Source of the DNA: Prostheceraeus crozeri | Taxonomy: Eukaryota; Platyhelminthes; Polycladida; Euryleptidae | Direction of reading: 5' to 3' | NCBI GenBank assembly: GCA_907163375.1 | Contig: CAJQUW010016879.1 | Location: 930,001-994,000 of the forward strand | DNA length: 64,000 nucleotides | Part shown: positions 46,730-57,531 of the stretch, piece after piece | Layout: each line of letters begins with the position of its first letter | Numbering within the stretch: the first letter of the stretch is position 1 | Notes under the pieces: generated by a model | What the model was told of the DNA's origin: nothing | The model's input: only the letters and a program-made list of their open reading frames with translations | The model's database searches: none | Position numbers and translations under genes: made by a program

Positions 46730-49700
46730 TGGTCACTGATGCATATTGTACATGATTAAAATATGGTGGCGATTTTATTTAAAAATACATTCGTGCCCCA
46801 GTGGACGTTACGCCCCTGGTACATACATGATATGGTCGAAGATATTCCGATCTTTCCTCTTTCCGAATCGATCCCGTGCGTTGTTAAGAATCGCGTCACA
46901 ATTCTTTCGATTTCATGATTTGTTATATTGTCGAAAAAGGAAAGCACTGAAACTGAAACAATAAGAATAATTTAATTCCAGCTATATTGTCAAAATTTAG
47001 TTTTATGTGCAATTATGAAATGAGATACTTCTTGTTGGGAAGGACGACTCAATGCTTATATGAAAGAATCAGACATCATCTTATTAAATGGAACTTGACC
47101 TATTATATAGAAAAGTAAAATTCTGTATAAACATGCAGCAGAAAAATATGGAATCATCAGTTCACGCCCTAAATGTCTAAATGCCCACTGATTCAACACT
47201 ACAACAGTCAACAGAGTCAGCTTTAAGACAGAATGAAATAATGAAATTAATTCATTCATGCTCTAGAAAGTAAAAATTGAATCTGATTTATTATTTCCCG
47301 CCTCTACAAACAAAACGCAGTTTTGATAACTACATTAAATGATTACTTAGGTGCATGTATTTGTTTCTTTGTACAGTGATTCTAACGAAAATTTATAGTT
47401 TTATGTACAAATACGGGTACCATATGCATTTGGTTTCTCAACCATTTGAATTCACAGATTAATGTCAATTTTGTAGAAGCGAAGCATGTCGTCAACATCA
47501 ATTCAAATCGTTGTAACTACAATAGAGCGAAAGTTACAAAGTGTGAATATGCGAAAACTCAGTAAGGAAACAGTCTCAAACAGTACTGAACGATGACAAC
47601 CATATCTCCAACAAATTTAGTTTTCATATGTAAAAAGTTCTATCTCAAAAAAAGTTCTACGCTTTATTTTTGAGGACATAGATTCTTTCTGCAGTAGCAT
47701 AGATTCAAATGTATAGTAGGCCAATCACTTTCTGAAAGGAAAACTAAGTGAACAGGAGAAGGAAGTAAAAACTAAAAATTAATGAAATATGTTTGTGACA
47801 AGGACCTTAAAAAACTTGACATTTTTTTCTGGATGCCAAAATTGCATTAAATAAAATTATTAAAATTGCATCAAAAATCCAGAATAAGTTTAGATTCAGA
47901 CCGGATATCGAAAAAATACTGAAAGTGAGTATCAACAAAAAATCAACAAAGATATGAAAGTGATCAGGAGGAATTTCCAAGTTTATCAGGTTTTTCGGAG
48001 TAATACTCGACCTTAATTTTTTGTTTTGAAGCCTCTTTAACGAATTTTGAAAGGATATTTTTAACTTTAACCTCTACTCTTTATACAAAACTTTGATCTC
48101 AACATACTCTAAAACTGATGTTTTTTCAAGTGCTATCAAAATAATGTTTTTTCCATCCTTGATCCTCATGTTTTTCCCAATTATAAAGGTCGTTTTCTTC
48201 CAAACAAATATAAAGAAGGTATTCTTTTTTCTAAAAATAAAAATTTTAAGGCTATAATGGGTTATATAGTATGACGTGGGAACTCTTTTTTTCCGGCTCT
48301 GAATTTTATAGTTTTTGAAGTCTTACATTTTGGGTAATTGTTAATTGTTCATACAAATTCGGACTTGTGAGGGAATGTTTCTGGTTGGCAGTGTAATTTA
48401 CTGTTAAAAAAAAAAATAAAATTTTTATTTAAATTTTATGAAAACAAAAAAAAAAAAATAAAACTTCGAGATATTGATAAATAACAATTCTTGTCATATA
48501 GAACGAGATATAAAAAATATATATGGAGCATAAATTACAAATTCCGAAAATACCTTAATAGAAAAATTTAGATAGAAAAGCTTCTCACAGACAAAGCCGG
48601 AGTGAGTTTCCATGTGAGTGTTTACCAATCTGTGAGATCCAAATCTAGGAAGAGACGGTCTTTAATTTGACATTTCCAACAAGTTCCCCTATTTTTTGAT
48701 TTCCCATTTGTAATGTTGAATACCTGTTAACATAATGTTTACCTTTATAACATGGGAATTAATATATTTGAATAAAAGGTTTCTATATTATTGTCATTAA
48801 AGATCAGCACTTGAAGATCTTTGTTTTTTGTGAAATATGACCACTTTTTGTGTAAGAGCAGCAGAGAATTATTGTAAAAAGTAATCCCTAACATGTACAT
48901 AGAGCTAGTTAATTTATTATCACAGTTTTTTTCAAGCCATGATATTTTTCAGCCAGGCACACATTTATTTTTTATTGGTTTAAACATTTCAGTTAACATT
49001 ACATTTTATTGGTTTTTTTTTTTTCATTATTACCATTTCTGGTTGTTTGGTTTTTTTGTTTTTGTTATTACTTTTTAGAAACTTATTTTTTGTTTTATTT
49101 TTTTTGTTTTTACTTATTATACTCAGGTATTTTTAGTATTACTACATTATCATTATATGTAGGCTTTTTAGAATATGCTGGGCCCCGCCGTTTTATGCGG
49201 GGCGGTCCCCGCCTGGGCGGGTGGAGCGTTTTTTTAGATTGTTTAAAAAACTTTAAATTTTTTTTTTTTTTTTTTTGTCTGCTGACTACTGGCTTTTGTT
49301 TTTTTTTTTTGATTTTTTGTGTTTTTTTTTTTTTTTTTTTTATCGTGAACTACCCTAGTCCATATGTGTGGACTGTGTCAAAATTTTGGTATCCTTGGGG
49401 TAAAGGAGAGTGATTATAAGTGTTCCATTTAATTATAAGTTCATAAATCGTCGATGAAAAGCGTGACCCGCGAGCATCATTTGTTAAGCGGCTTGTTACG
49501 ATCTATATAGCGCTATGCTGGTGAAGTCCCCGTCGTATCCCGCCATGTGGGGGAGGGGGGGTACAAGATCAGGTGTCAAGGATCCGCTTTCAGTCTTTCA
49601 AGCCAAAGACTCATGCATCATGCATTGAAATATATCATAAACGATGTGAATCCCAAAAGATTTTACTGACATTTCAAAAAATTTGTTCCAAATTTTCTTT

Positions 49701-50108
49701 GAATTTCATTTTCTGATGAGTACCGAGTCGGTTTACACGAATTTGCCATTCCGGACTGTCAACTTTCCCAAGCAGCGGTAAACATGTTCCCTAGCATTTC
49801 TTCCACTTTCTCTGTGCAAATCTGAAGAAAAATTAATGAATTGTTTTTCATCTGATGAATTAAAGGCTGTACATAAGTATGCTGTCGGAACATTTTTTGT
49901 TTTGATGATTTAAATTCTATGCTCAACAGGTTTCGTCGTGAGGACTCGGGTATCAACAAGCGAGTCAGGTTGCAAAGAAACTTTAGCTGACGCTTAACTG
50001 AGCATCAAGCTTGAAGGCTCCTTCAATAAATTTAGCGATGATCGAATTATTATTTGTTTCTTTCGAAGGATAGTTATACTTCTGAAAGCATTAAAGCAAT
50101 AGTCATAT
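46730..50108. other. Non-coding, homopolymer-rich stretch
   Basis: No gene is recognisable. From about 47780 to 49440 the sequence is unusually rich in A and T homopolymers, with pure T runs up to about 20 bases (49259-49340). A T-rich reading frame at 49009-49413 is composition only. A GC-rich island at about 49178-49236 contains GGCCCCGCC, GCGGGGCGG and CCCGCCTGGGCGGG and stands out sharply. Confidence 0.5.
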
Positions 50109-52305
50109 GACAATATGGTACTTCTATTCTGTCCCCCCCGCATTTTTCAAGTTTTCCAAAATCATCAGATTTCGCCATAGTTAGTCACATTGAGTTTAGA
50201 ATAGACTTGATCTGTCATTGAGTGGCACTACAGCACGACTGAGAAGTCTTACTTGAACCCTGGGATGAAGGATTGGTCCCTTAGATACTCAGTTAGAATA
50301 CAAGGTACACAGGGTGGCGGCCAAGCCCGGGAATTTTGTCAGGGCCCGGGAATCGCCCTTAAACTTAAGCGAAATAGCCAATTATCCCTTAAATATCCCG
50401 GGAATGCTATCTTGTGATTTTTTGCCACTAAGTTAAATGAGCAATACTTCTTGATTTCAACTGCTACTATTGTGAATTTTATTGATCCCACCATTTCTGT
50501 TAAATTTCTTCGAATATTAATTGAAATAAACAATATGATTGCACATTTAGATGAAATACTTGCGAGTACATGAATTTGCTTCGTTTCCATGTGACTGTAA
50601 ATGATATTTGTGAGGTGATGGTTATGTCGTTAGCGCGTCGCTAATGATGAAGCACTGGAAATAAGTAATGTTGCATCTTACGAAACCAATGTGTGGCTAT
50701 TCACGTCGAAGTCGATGGGTTGAATATAAACTAATTCGTATATGCAAATATAAATTCGCAACAGACTCGTAATATGGCAAATTGGCACATTATGATGTAA
50801 TTAAAGTTGTGAGTTTTAGACACTCAAAAGTCATATCTAAATCATCGTTTATCTTCACGTTACAAATTTCATAAGTTGTAAGATATTGAACGAGTACAAA
50901 ACCTTTTGAGCAATAATAGCTTAATTTTTACACTGCCGGTTACTCCTACGCTTTCACCCACACCAAGTTGCGGAAGGATATCAGTCCAAAATCATACCAA
51001 AATAATTCTAACAACGTTGCCACTGACAAAAAAGTGCATCTGAGTTTTCGTTTGTATTTCGTGATGAGCTAAGTGATGAGTTCGAAACCTCACATTAAGT
51101 CGCGACAAGAAGTCTACCCAAACCAATGGGACTTACCGGTATGCATGGACCACCGCTTCCAGATATCGGGGTCGCGACCAAAAATAGGGTCGCTAGTGTA
51201 GGGAACCAACCATCTGGAGCTTTTTCTAGTGGTAGAGATTTTGTTCTCTGTGCCGGTCACGACTACATCAGAAACGTGAAAAATAAATCAACAAATACCG
51301 TTTTAAGCATCAAAGTAAGCAAATTTTGTTAGCCTGTGCCGTATGCCTAGCAAAATAAGGCCTAGCTATTTAACCTTCTATTTACCAAGGCAAGAAGAAA
51401 TTTAAAAATGTACAATTTTTTTAGTGTTATACAAAAGAAGAGTCAATACTATGACTCTCACCAGCCCAAAAGAAAATATTTTAAACTTATCTGTCTAAAA
51501 ATTGTATGTTCCCAAATGGGAACTGAGGGCATAAAATTTACCTAAAATGTGGAAACCATGAGTATTTCTTACTTTAGGCTGCGATTAGCAAATGTTTAAG
51601 TTTCCCTCAACAGATTTTCAAAATAGCTTCCGGTATAATTTTATCTACGCTTATATCGTCAAGCATCCATGTGAAAAAAACGTTGCCGGGCCAGCAGCGT
51701 CGCGTCGACATTGGGTCGACACAGTTATGGTTCCTGATTCGTCGATGTCGGGCCAATGACGTTGCATCGACATAGCGCCATCAAACTGTCGCCCTAAATC
51801 CCATTAATATGCCAACGACAAATCCTGCATGAAAACCTGCCCTTGCAGCATTGAGACAAGTCAATAATATCCATGTTATAATATAGTTAATAAATACATA
51901 ATATACAAATAGTAACATCAGGTATAATAATTATTACGGATGCATTCAAGTAGCGTTCTTTTAAATTCCACCAGAGGACGAGAGAGTGATGGTCTCGAAC
52001 TTTCAATGCACTCAGACGAGCACTAATTTTCATGATATTTTACAACCAATGAGAAATAATGGAAATGCCGATCGAACCTCAAGCAAGTGTAATTTTGAGT
52101 CCGGTGGATGTATCAAAGCATCCATCAGGATTCAAAGCTACCGAATTTAAGGTTTTGAACTTAAAAATGAGAGAATCAATGAAACTCATATTATACATGT
52201 AAAGTGAATTGCTTTCATTAAAAAATACTGTACTTAAATACTGTTCACTGTTCAATTGCGTCATACTACAATTGTATGCATATAATTTTAACAATCAAAC
52301 AATAG

Positions 52306-53085
52306 CAATTTATGATATTCACTTCTCATACATGCAACGTGTAATTCGTGTATTCTACTGTAATTTTAGTAAAAGATTTTTAGAGACACTGATTTTCCGC
52401 TATATACTAATGCTCTATTCAATGTATGAAATTTTTCATTTATTTTAATAGCTTCAATGATTCTAATAGAATTCTGAGTTATTTCTACCTTGATATTCAA
52501 CTTCAAAGCAGTTGTGTATTCTATTGCTACGTGCAGTACATCTACTTAAGTGAGTGCTTACTGCCGTGTTACCTTTTATGTATTCACTTATTCGTTGGTG
52601 AAATCGTCTTTTTGCCTATTGAGCATCAGGATCAACCTGACATGTGAATTGATACAAAAGACATGATTTCAACAAGTTTGGTGTTTTATCTTTTAGATTT
52701 AAGTATACTGACTTTTGGAGTTTGAAACACGACATTTACGTTCAAATCCAACATTCGAAAAAGTTTTTTATATTTTACGTCTATATTTTATCGATATAGT
52801 TTTCAAATGCAGAAATCGGAAAAAACATTTCTGTCCATCTATTGTACCTATCTTCCGAAGTATTTTTACATTTATCGCTAAAATTTATTATTTAAGAGAT
52901 TTCTTAACATACTGTACACAAATTCTATTAATTCAATTACACATTCTGTTACACAATTCCGGTATGTATAGATGCATAGGTATGTATAGATGGACAGAAA
53001 TGTTTTTTCCGATTACCATATTTGCGAGGTATAGCGAATACACGAAGTACACGTTACATGTATGAAAAGTGAATATCATAAATTG
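52306..53085. repeat. Inverted-repeat element inside piggyBac #3
   Basis: About 50 bases at 52306-52356 (CAATTTATGATATTCACTT...) are the reverse complement of 53031-53085 with few differences. A second inverted pair lies inside: ATCGGAAAAAACATTTCTGT near 52815 against 52975-53010. Together these suggest a 780-bp MITE-like or foldback insertion without coding capacity. Bordering TA dinucleotides are possible duplications, but the borders are not certain. Confidence 0.6.
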
Positions 53086-54199
53086 TAGTTGTCTGATTTT
53101 TAAAGTTACGCAGATCTAATTGTAGTATGACGCAAGTGACCGTGAACAGGTCCTTAAAAACTCACATTATAATTTCCATGTTTTCCAATCCTCCTTCGGA
53201 GATTCACCTTGCTTTATTCGATTATTCGACTGCAGCGGTATGTAGTTCTAATATTTGATCACATTTTGAAATCACTTCAAATGACTTTTCGGCAATAATA
53301 TCAATCACATCAACTTAATGGTTTTCAGCGAAGATGGAGAGACTGTAGGTCGATGAGTCGGAAAGATGTGAATCAAAACGTGTAGCGATGAAGATGGAGA
53401 ACTATTTCCAAAATGAAAAAAAAGCGCCGGTATAATACGAAAATTGGTTGTGAACGTCGAAATACGACAGAATCCTCTAAATCTCCAAAACACGAATGAA
53501 TAACTGGAGGTGTCGTTAAAAGCTTTGAAAATTCATGCTTAAGACCGCAGAACGATGTAGCTACATGTATTAACGCTGGTGCTGAGCTGACTGATGAAAG
53601 TGAAAACACGCACGATAGACCGGGAGCAAATGAATGACGCCTGGATGCAGTATACAGTTTCTCTCCGCTCCCATCCTCTGTTATGTGACTCATTGAATGA
53701 AGGCCGGTTGTATCATTAGTTTGGCAGGCGATTGACGAAGTTATTTACTCTAGTGGAGAGGTGTGTGAACACAGATGTGAAGAGGATTCTTGCGTAATTG
53801 TGACTGATGTACAGATCTTAGTCTTTCAATTAGGAGAGGGAGAAAGAGAGAAAATTTTACCATCACCTTGCCATCTGTCAGCCGGCAGTGACGTCCACCA
53901 TCGACACTCACCCAATGCGACGGCAGTCGGCCATTAATGGACCGATGCATTTTTTTACACAGGGATATAAAAAGAGTGCATGCATAATAGCAAGGTAATT
54001 TCATTTATTTATATACATTTTGCAATTTTCAATCGGATTATATATATTAAGTGTCGATTACATCGGAATACTATATAAAATAATTGTGCATACACCGACA
54101 TTTATTTCCACAAGAATAATGTAGCCTACAAATATTTCGTTGTCAATAGAACGAACAGAATTCGCGCATGTATGATTTCACGGCACTGGAACAATCCAA

Positions 54200-56152
54200 C
54201 TACTGATGATGATAGACCTCAAAACAGTCCTTCACATGGAGTCGCACTCTACACTTGTCACACTGATTCCTACAATTCTTCTTGCACTGAACACAACGAC
54301 CCTGAGCAACAGCAACTCGCTTATGACCGTGACCGTCATCTCGTACATCATCAGGAAGATTGGCGTGAGCACCTCCACCAACTGTAGGTCGCTTGCGACT
54401 AGATTTGAGTAAGCACAGGGTAACTGATCTCCTGAATTCTAGGTGGGTCATTCCTTGAGTATGAAGATTGCAGTGAAGTCTCCAAGCTGCGACGACTGAA
54501 ACATTGACAGCGTTCAAGAACAAAGGCCACCACCTTTTTTTCGATGTTATTGTCGGTCGGTAGGATCCCACGAGTCTGTCCATTAGATTAATACCTCCCA
54601 TTCCTAAAAGTTAAGAAGATATTATCTGCAATTTTTTGAAAGAGAGACAAATAATACATTTAATACTGTATCAGATGCCTAAGATGATCGATAAAGTTTC
54701 ATTTTACTATCCATTCCCCGGATAATTTGACTGTTTATTTGAATATTTATTGTATAACTTATTTTTCAAATCACCTCTTACATCACATGAATGATAATTA
54801 ATTTCTTCCGTTTATTGCTATCATTCAAATGAACATGCATCTCTCTCTCTCTCTCTCTCTCACCTTGGTTATATTTTTTGATAAGGTATGGTTGCGGAAC
54901 ACGTCTTGATCTTCGCTTTGTCGTCTGAACGGGCTCATGCGTCAGATGATTGCTAGCACACTGCCGTCGCATTGTCCTGCCACTTCACAACATATATATC
55001 TCCATCCGTTCGAAAATCGAATGCTCCTCGACCTTCTTGTTTCAGGCATTTGTCATTCTTCATCAATTTGCATGCGCCATTTGACCTGTTTTGACGCATG
55101 GTACCTGTAGCTTTGAAATTTTCTTTTTTCAAATCTGATAATAAACGGTAAGACGTGAAAAAATTATCCATAAATACGAGATGATTCTCAGGCAATGAGT
55201 TCTTTTTTACCGTTTCCAACATGTTATTGACGACGCGAGTACCCAGAGGTAGACTTTGATTTTGGCTATCTGATGATGGTCCTTGATAAATTTTGAATTT
55301 GTAAGGATAACGATCCTGTCCAGCTAGGACCCATAACTTATATCCAAATCGAATAGGTTTCGATTTTATAAACATTCTCATTGAATGCCTACCTCTGTAA
55401 GGGACCATCGATTCATCAATGGATAAATATCTGTGAAAAATACCTAGTCTTTGAAGAGAGATGTTCAGAAGATCGTACAGGGGATTCACTTTGGCAGCCT
55501 TCTCTCCTGATACGAGATTGTGGTTATCTGTCAAATGTAAATACCTTTTTATTGTCTGAAATGTATTTCTGCTCATTGTAGATGCTACTAGGTCAACATG
55601 AAGGTCCATTTGATTAGACCAATAATCACTTTCACTAGGTACCCAGTGGTAGCCTGAAAGCAAAACTATTCCCAAAAACTTCAACAACTCCTCTTCATCT
55701 AATTGAAAGATCTGGTCACCTTTATCTCTCCTTGTATAGAGAATAGTTTGTTCTTTGATCAGCATTATTATATCATTATCGAAGATCTCTTTCCATAAAC
55801 AGAAAGGTGATTTGTCGACCAACAATGGATAATCATTATCAAGTTCAGTTATCGGTACGTTATCATCCATAATATTCATTCGGGTAACATTTCTGGACCA
55901 TCGTTGATCGGTTTCTACATCATTCTCATCTTCACTATCACTATAGAAAACTTCAATTTCACCAGCTGGATCACCAATAATGTCTTCAAAAGGATCGTCT
56001 TCCTCATCCGTGGCAACTTCCTGGTCCCCGGATTCCGGAGGCAATATCACAACCTCGTTGACTCTCTCGTCGATATTGTCCATTGCTTCTCCCATTGTAA
56101 TGTATCTTTGAGGAGGCGAAGGGTCTTTTCTCAGCTTTTCTCGATAATTCAT
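54200..56152 (-). pseudogene. piggyBac #3 transposase, two exons, one frameshift, altered third catalytic site
   Basis: Exon 1 (56152-54864) starts MNYREKLRKDPSPPQRYITM. It has an acidic stretch, then RYLSIDESMVPYRGRHS (first Asp), LVFMDNFFTSYRLLSDL (second Asp) and VVKWQDNATAV. A frameshift near 54965 precedes ASNHLTHEPVQ. It ends KYNQ at a GTGAGA donor that sits directly on a (GA)n run. Exon 2 (54603-54200) resumes in phase with MGGINLMDRLVGSY. Where the family has GGVD, this protein has GGIN, so the usual third catalytic Asp is Asn. KKRWWPLFLNAVNVSV follows, then the C-terminal cysteine-rich domain (CVQCKKNCRNQCDKC, CFEVYHH). Confidence 0.88.
54840..54860. repeat. (CT)n microsatellite at a splice donor
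   Basis: On the coding strand this is a GA run that begins inside the GTGAGA donor of piggyBac #3 exon 1. Confidence 0.95.
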
Positions 56153-56257
56153 CTGAAAACATGAAAATTACGTTTCCGTCATTACTGCATTCATTTACTG
56201 AGTAGCATGAAATAATCAGAGAACACTGATAAATACAATAGAGTATCTCTGCTGCCA

Positions 56258-56340
56258 GGGCATACTGCTTAGTCTAGTGGTTACGGTGCTCGCATATAGA
56301 GTAAGTGTCTGTAGGTCGAACCCCAATACGTTTTTTCAAT
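56258..56340 (+). repeat. tRNA-derived SINE-like head
   Basis: CTTAGTCTAGTGGTTACGG (56268-56286) resembles a tRNA A-box region, and GGTCGAACCCC (56314-56324) a B box, separated by about 35 bases as in tRNA-derived polymerase III promoters. A T-rich stretch follows. It does not fold as an intact tRNA in my reading, so a SINE fragment is the better call. It lies between the piggyBac #3 start and the Merlin element. Confidence 0.45.
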
Positions 56341-56362
56341 TGATCGAGCGTAATTTTTCTTT

Positions 56363-57531
56363 GGTAATCCCGGACTGTACGGGCGTAAACTCAAAAAATA
56401 AAAATTTCCGCAAATTTTTATATTATTACATTACAGTGGGTAAATATTACCAATTACAGTAAGAAAATGTTGGAAAAACTTCTTATCTGCTATTGATTGT
56501 CTCCAAACAAATTCATGCAGGTAAGACGGAAATAGAGCGTCGAACGTTCCGAACTGACGACGTAACTTTCGTTTCGCTAACATCCACATATTCTCAATGT
56601 TTTGAGTTTGAATATCGTCGTCTCCAGGATCAACAAAATGTTGTTGGTGAACGATTACACTATGGGTATACACACCATTTGCCCAAGTATCGATGTTGGC
56701 GTACGCTCGCCAGCCGTCGCTAATTATGTGAGTTCCGGGTAATATCCACCTGAGAGTAGCGTTTCGTAGAGTCTGTTCAGTGCGATCGGGAACGACAACG
56801 ACAAAACATTTTCGCGAACCACGCTCTATTCCCCCGAACACCCAGTGGCCTTCGCGCCATTGCCCTCTGTGATATTTTCTATGATAATACTTACTCTCGT
56901 CTACTTTTACTACCAATGGCTCACCGTTATCGTCGAATCCACCAATTTCTGTAGGATTCTGCTCTAAAAATTGTTCACAGGCTTCGCCACAAAAATTTGC
57001 CCAGTCGATAGCAGTTTTAGTTTCGTCGCACGAAGCCTCACGGGCGATAGCACTTATTGGATAGTCAAATGACCAACAGTATGTTAATACAACGAGATTG
57101 TAGATAGGCAGGCGACTCTTTTGGAACCAGCTACCTGAACGTATGCTGATTCTAGTTTTACACACTGAGCAGTACCAGGTCTTATTGTCCGATACATCGT
57201 TGCGAGATATTAATCCACAGGGATTGTTACAACGGGCACATAATCGTGAATTTTTTAACAGTCTACGTTGAGCACACTACTTTATAATGTCTGGAATTTG
57301 TGCCAATGCTGTGATGTTGTATGTTTCCTGGATGATCGCATCATTTCCCAAAATTTCATCAGGACGCACAATTGTACGCGGAGCGCTCGGACGACCACCA
57401 GGCATGCTTAATTTCGAAACTATGCAAAAGGGAAGATAACATTTTAATTACGATGTAAAGTTAAACACCGTAATTATAAACAAACGAAATTTTTATTTTT
57501 TGAGTTTACGCCCGTACACTCCAGGATTACC
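56363..57531 (-). mobile_element. Merlin (ISXO2-like) element
   Basis: The ends are GGTAATCCCGGACTGTACGG at 56363 and GGTAATCCTGGAGTGTACGG inward from 57531, matching for about 45 bases with few differences. The flanks TTTTCTTT (56355-56362) and TTTCCTTT (57532-57539) differ at one base, consistent with an old 8-bp duplication as expected for Merlin. It carries one transposase gene. Confidence 0.88.
56431..57405 (-). pseudogene. Merlin transposase, full length with one stop
   Basis: From the ATG at 57405 (MPGGRPSAPRTIVRPDEILG) the frame has one TAG at 57277-57279, then continues in phase to 56431, 324 residues in all. A zinc ribbon follows the stop (CARCNNPC ... WYCSVC). The ISXO2-type catalytic sites are VVKVDESKYYHRKY (Asp), HIISDGWRAYANI (Asp) and TQNIENMWMLAKRKLRRQ (Glu). 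The N-x-H-x-x-FVDP motif reads VHQQHFVDPGDDD. Only the stop codon disables it. The start and stop both fall inside the terminal repeats. Confidence 0.88.

Noticed and set aside
49009-49413. 134-codon frame rich in Phe and Leu that looks like a membrane protein
   Set aside because: It is the translation of a poly-T stretch. No real membrane-protein pattern, start context or homology is visible.
53373-54004. Minus-strand frames of 84-106 codons inside piggyBac #3
   Set aside because: No recognisable motifs and no splice context linking them to the transposase.
56258-56340. A functional tRNA gene
   Set aside because: A- and B-box-like words are present, but no complete cloverleaf or anticodon arm could be drawn. 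SINE head is the better reading.
33007-57279. Several transposase frames are broken by TAA or TAG and none by TGA, hinting at a reassigned code
   Set aside because: The family residues expected at these stops differ from site to site (for example Leu, Ser, Phe, or unclear), so they do not translate as one amino acid, and intact genes here end normally at standard stops. Random decay explains it.
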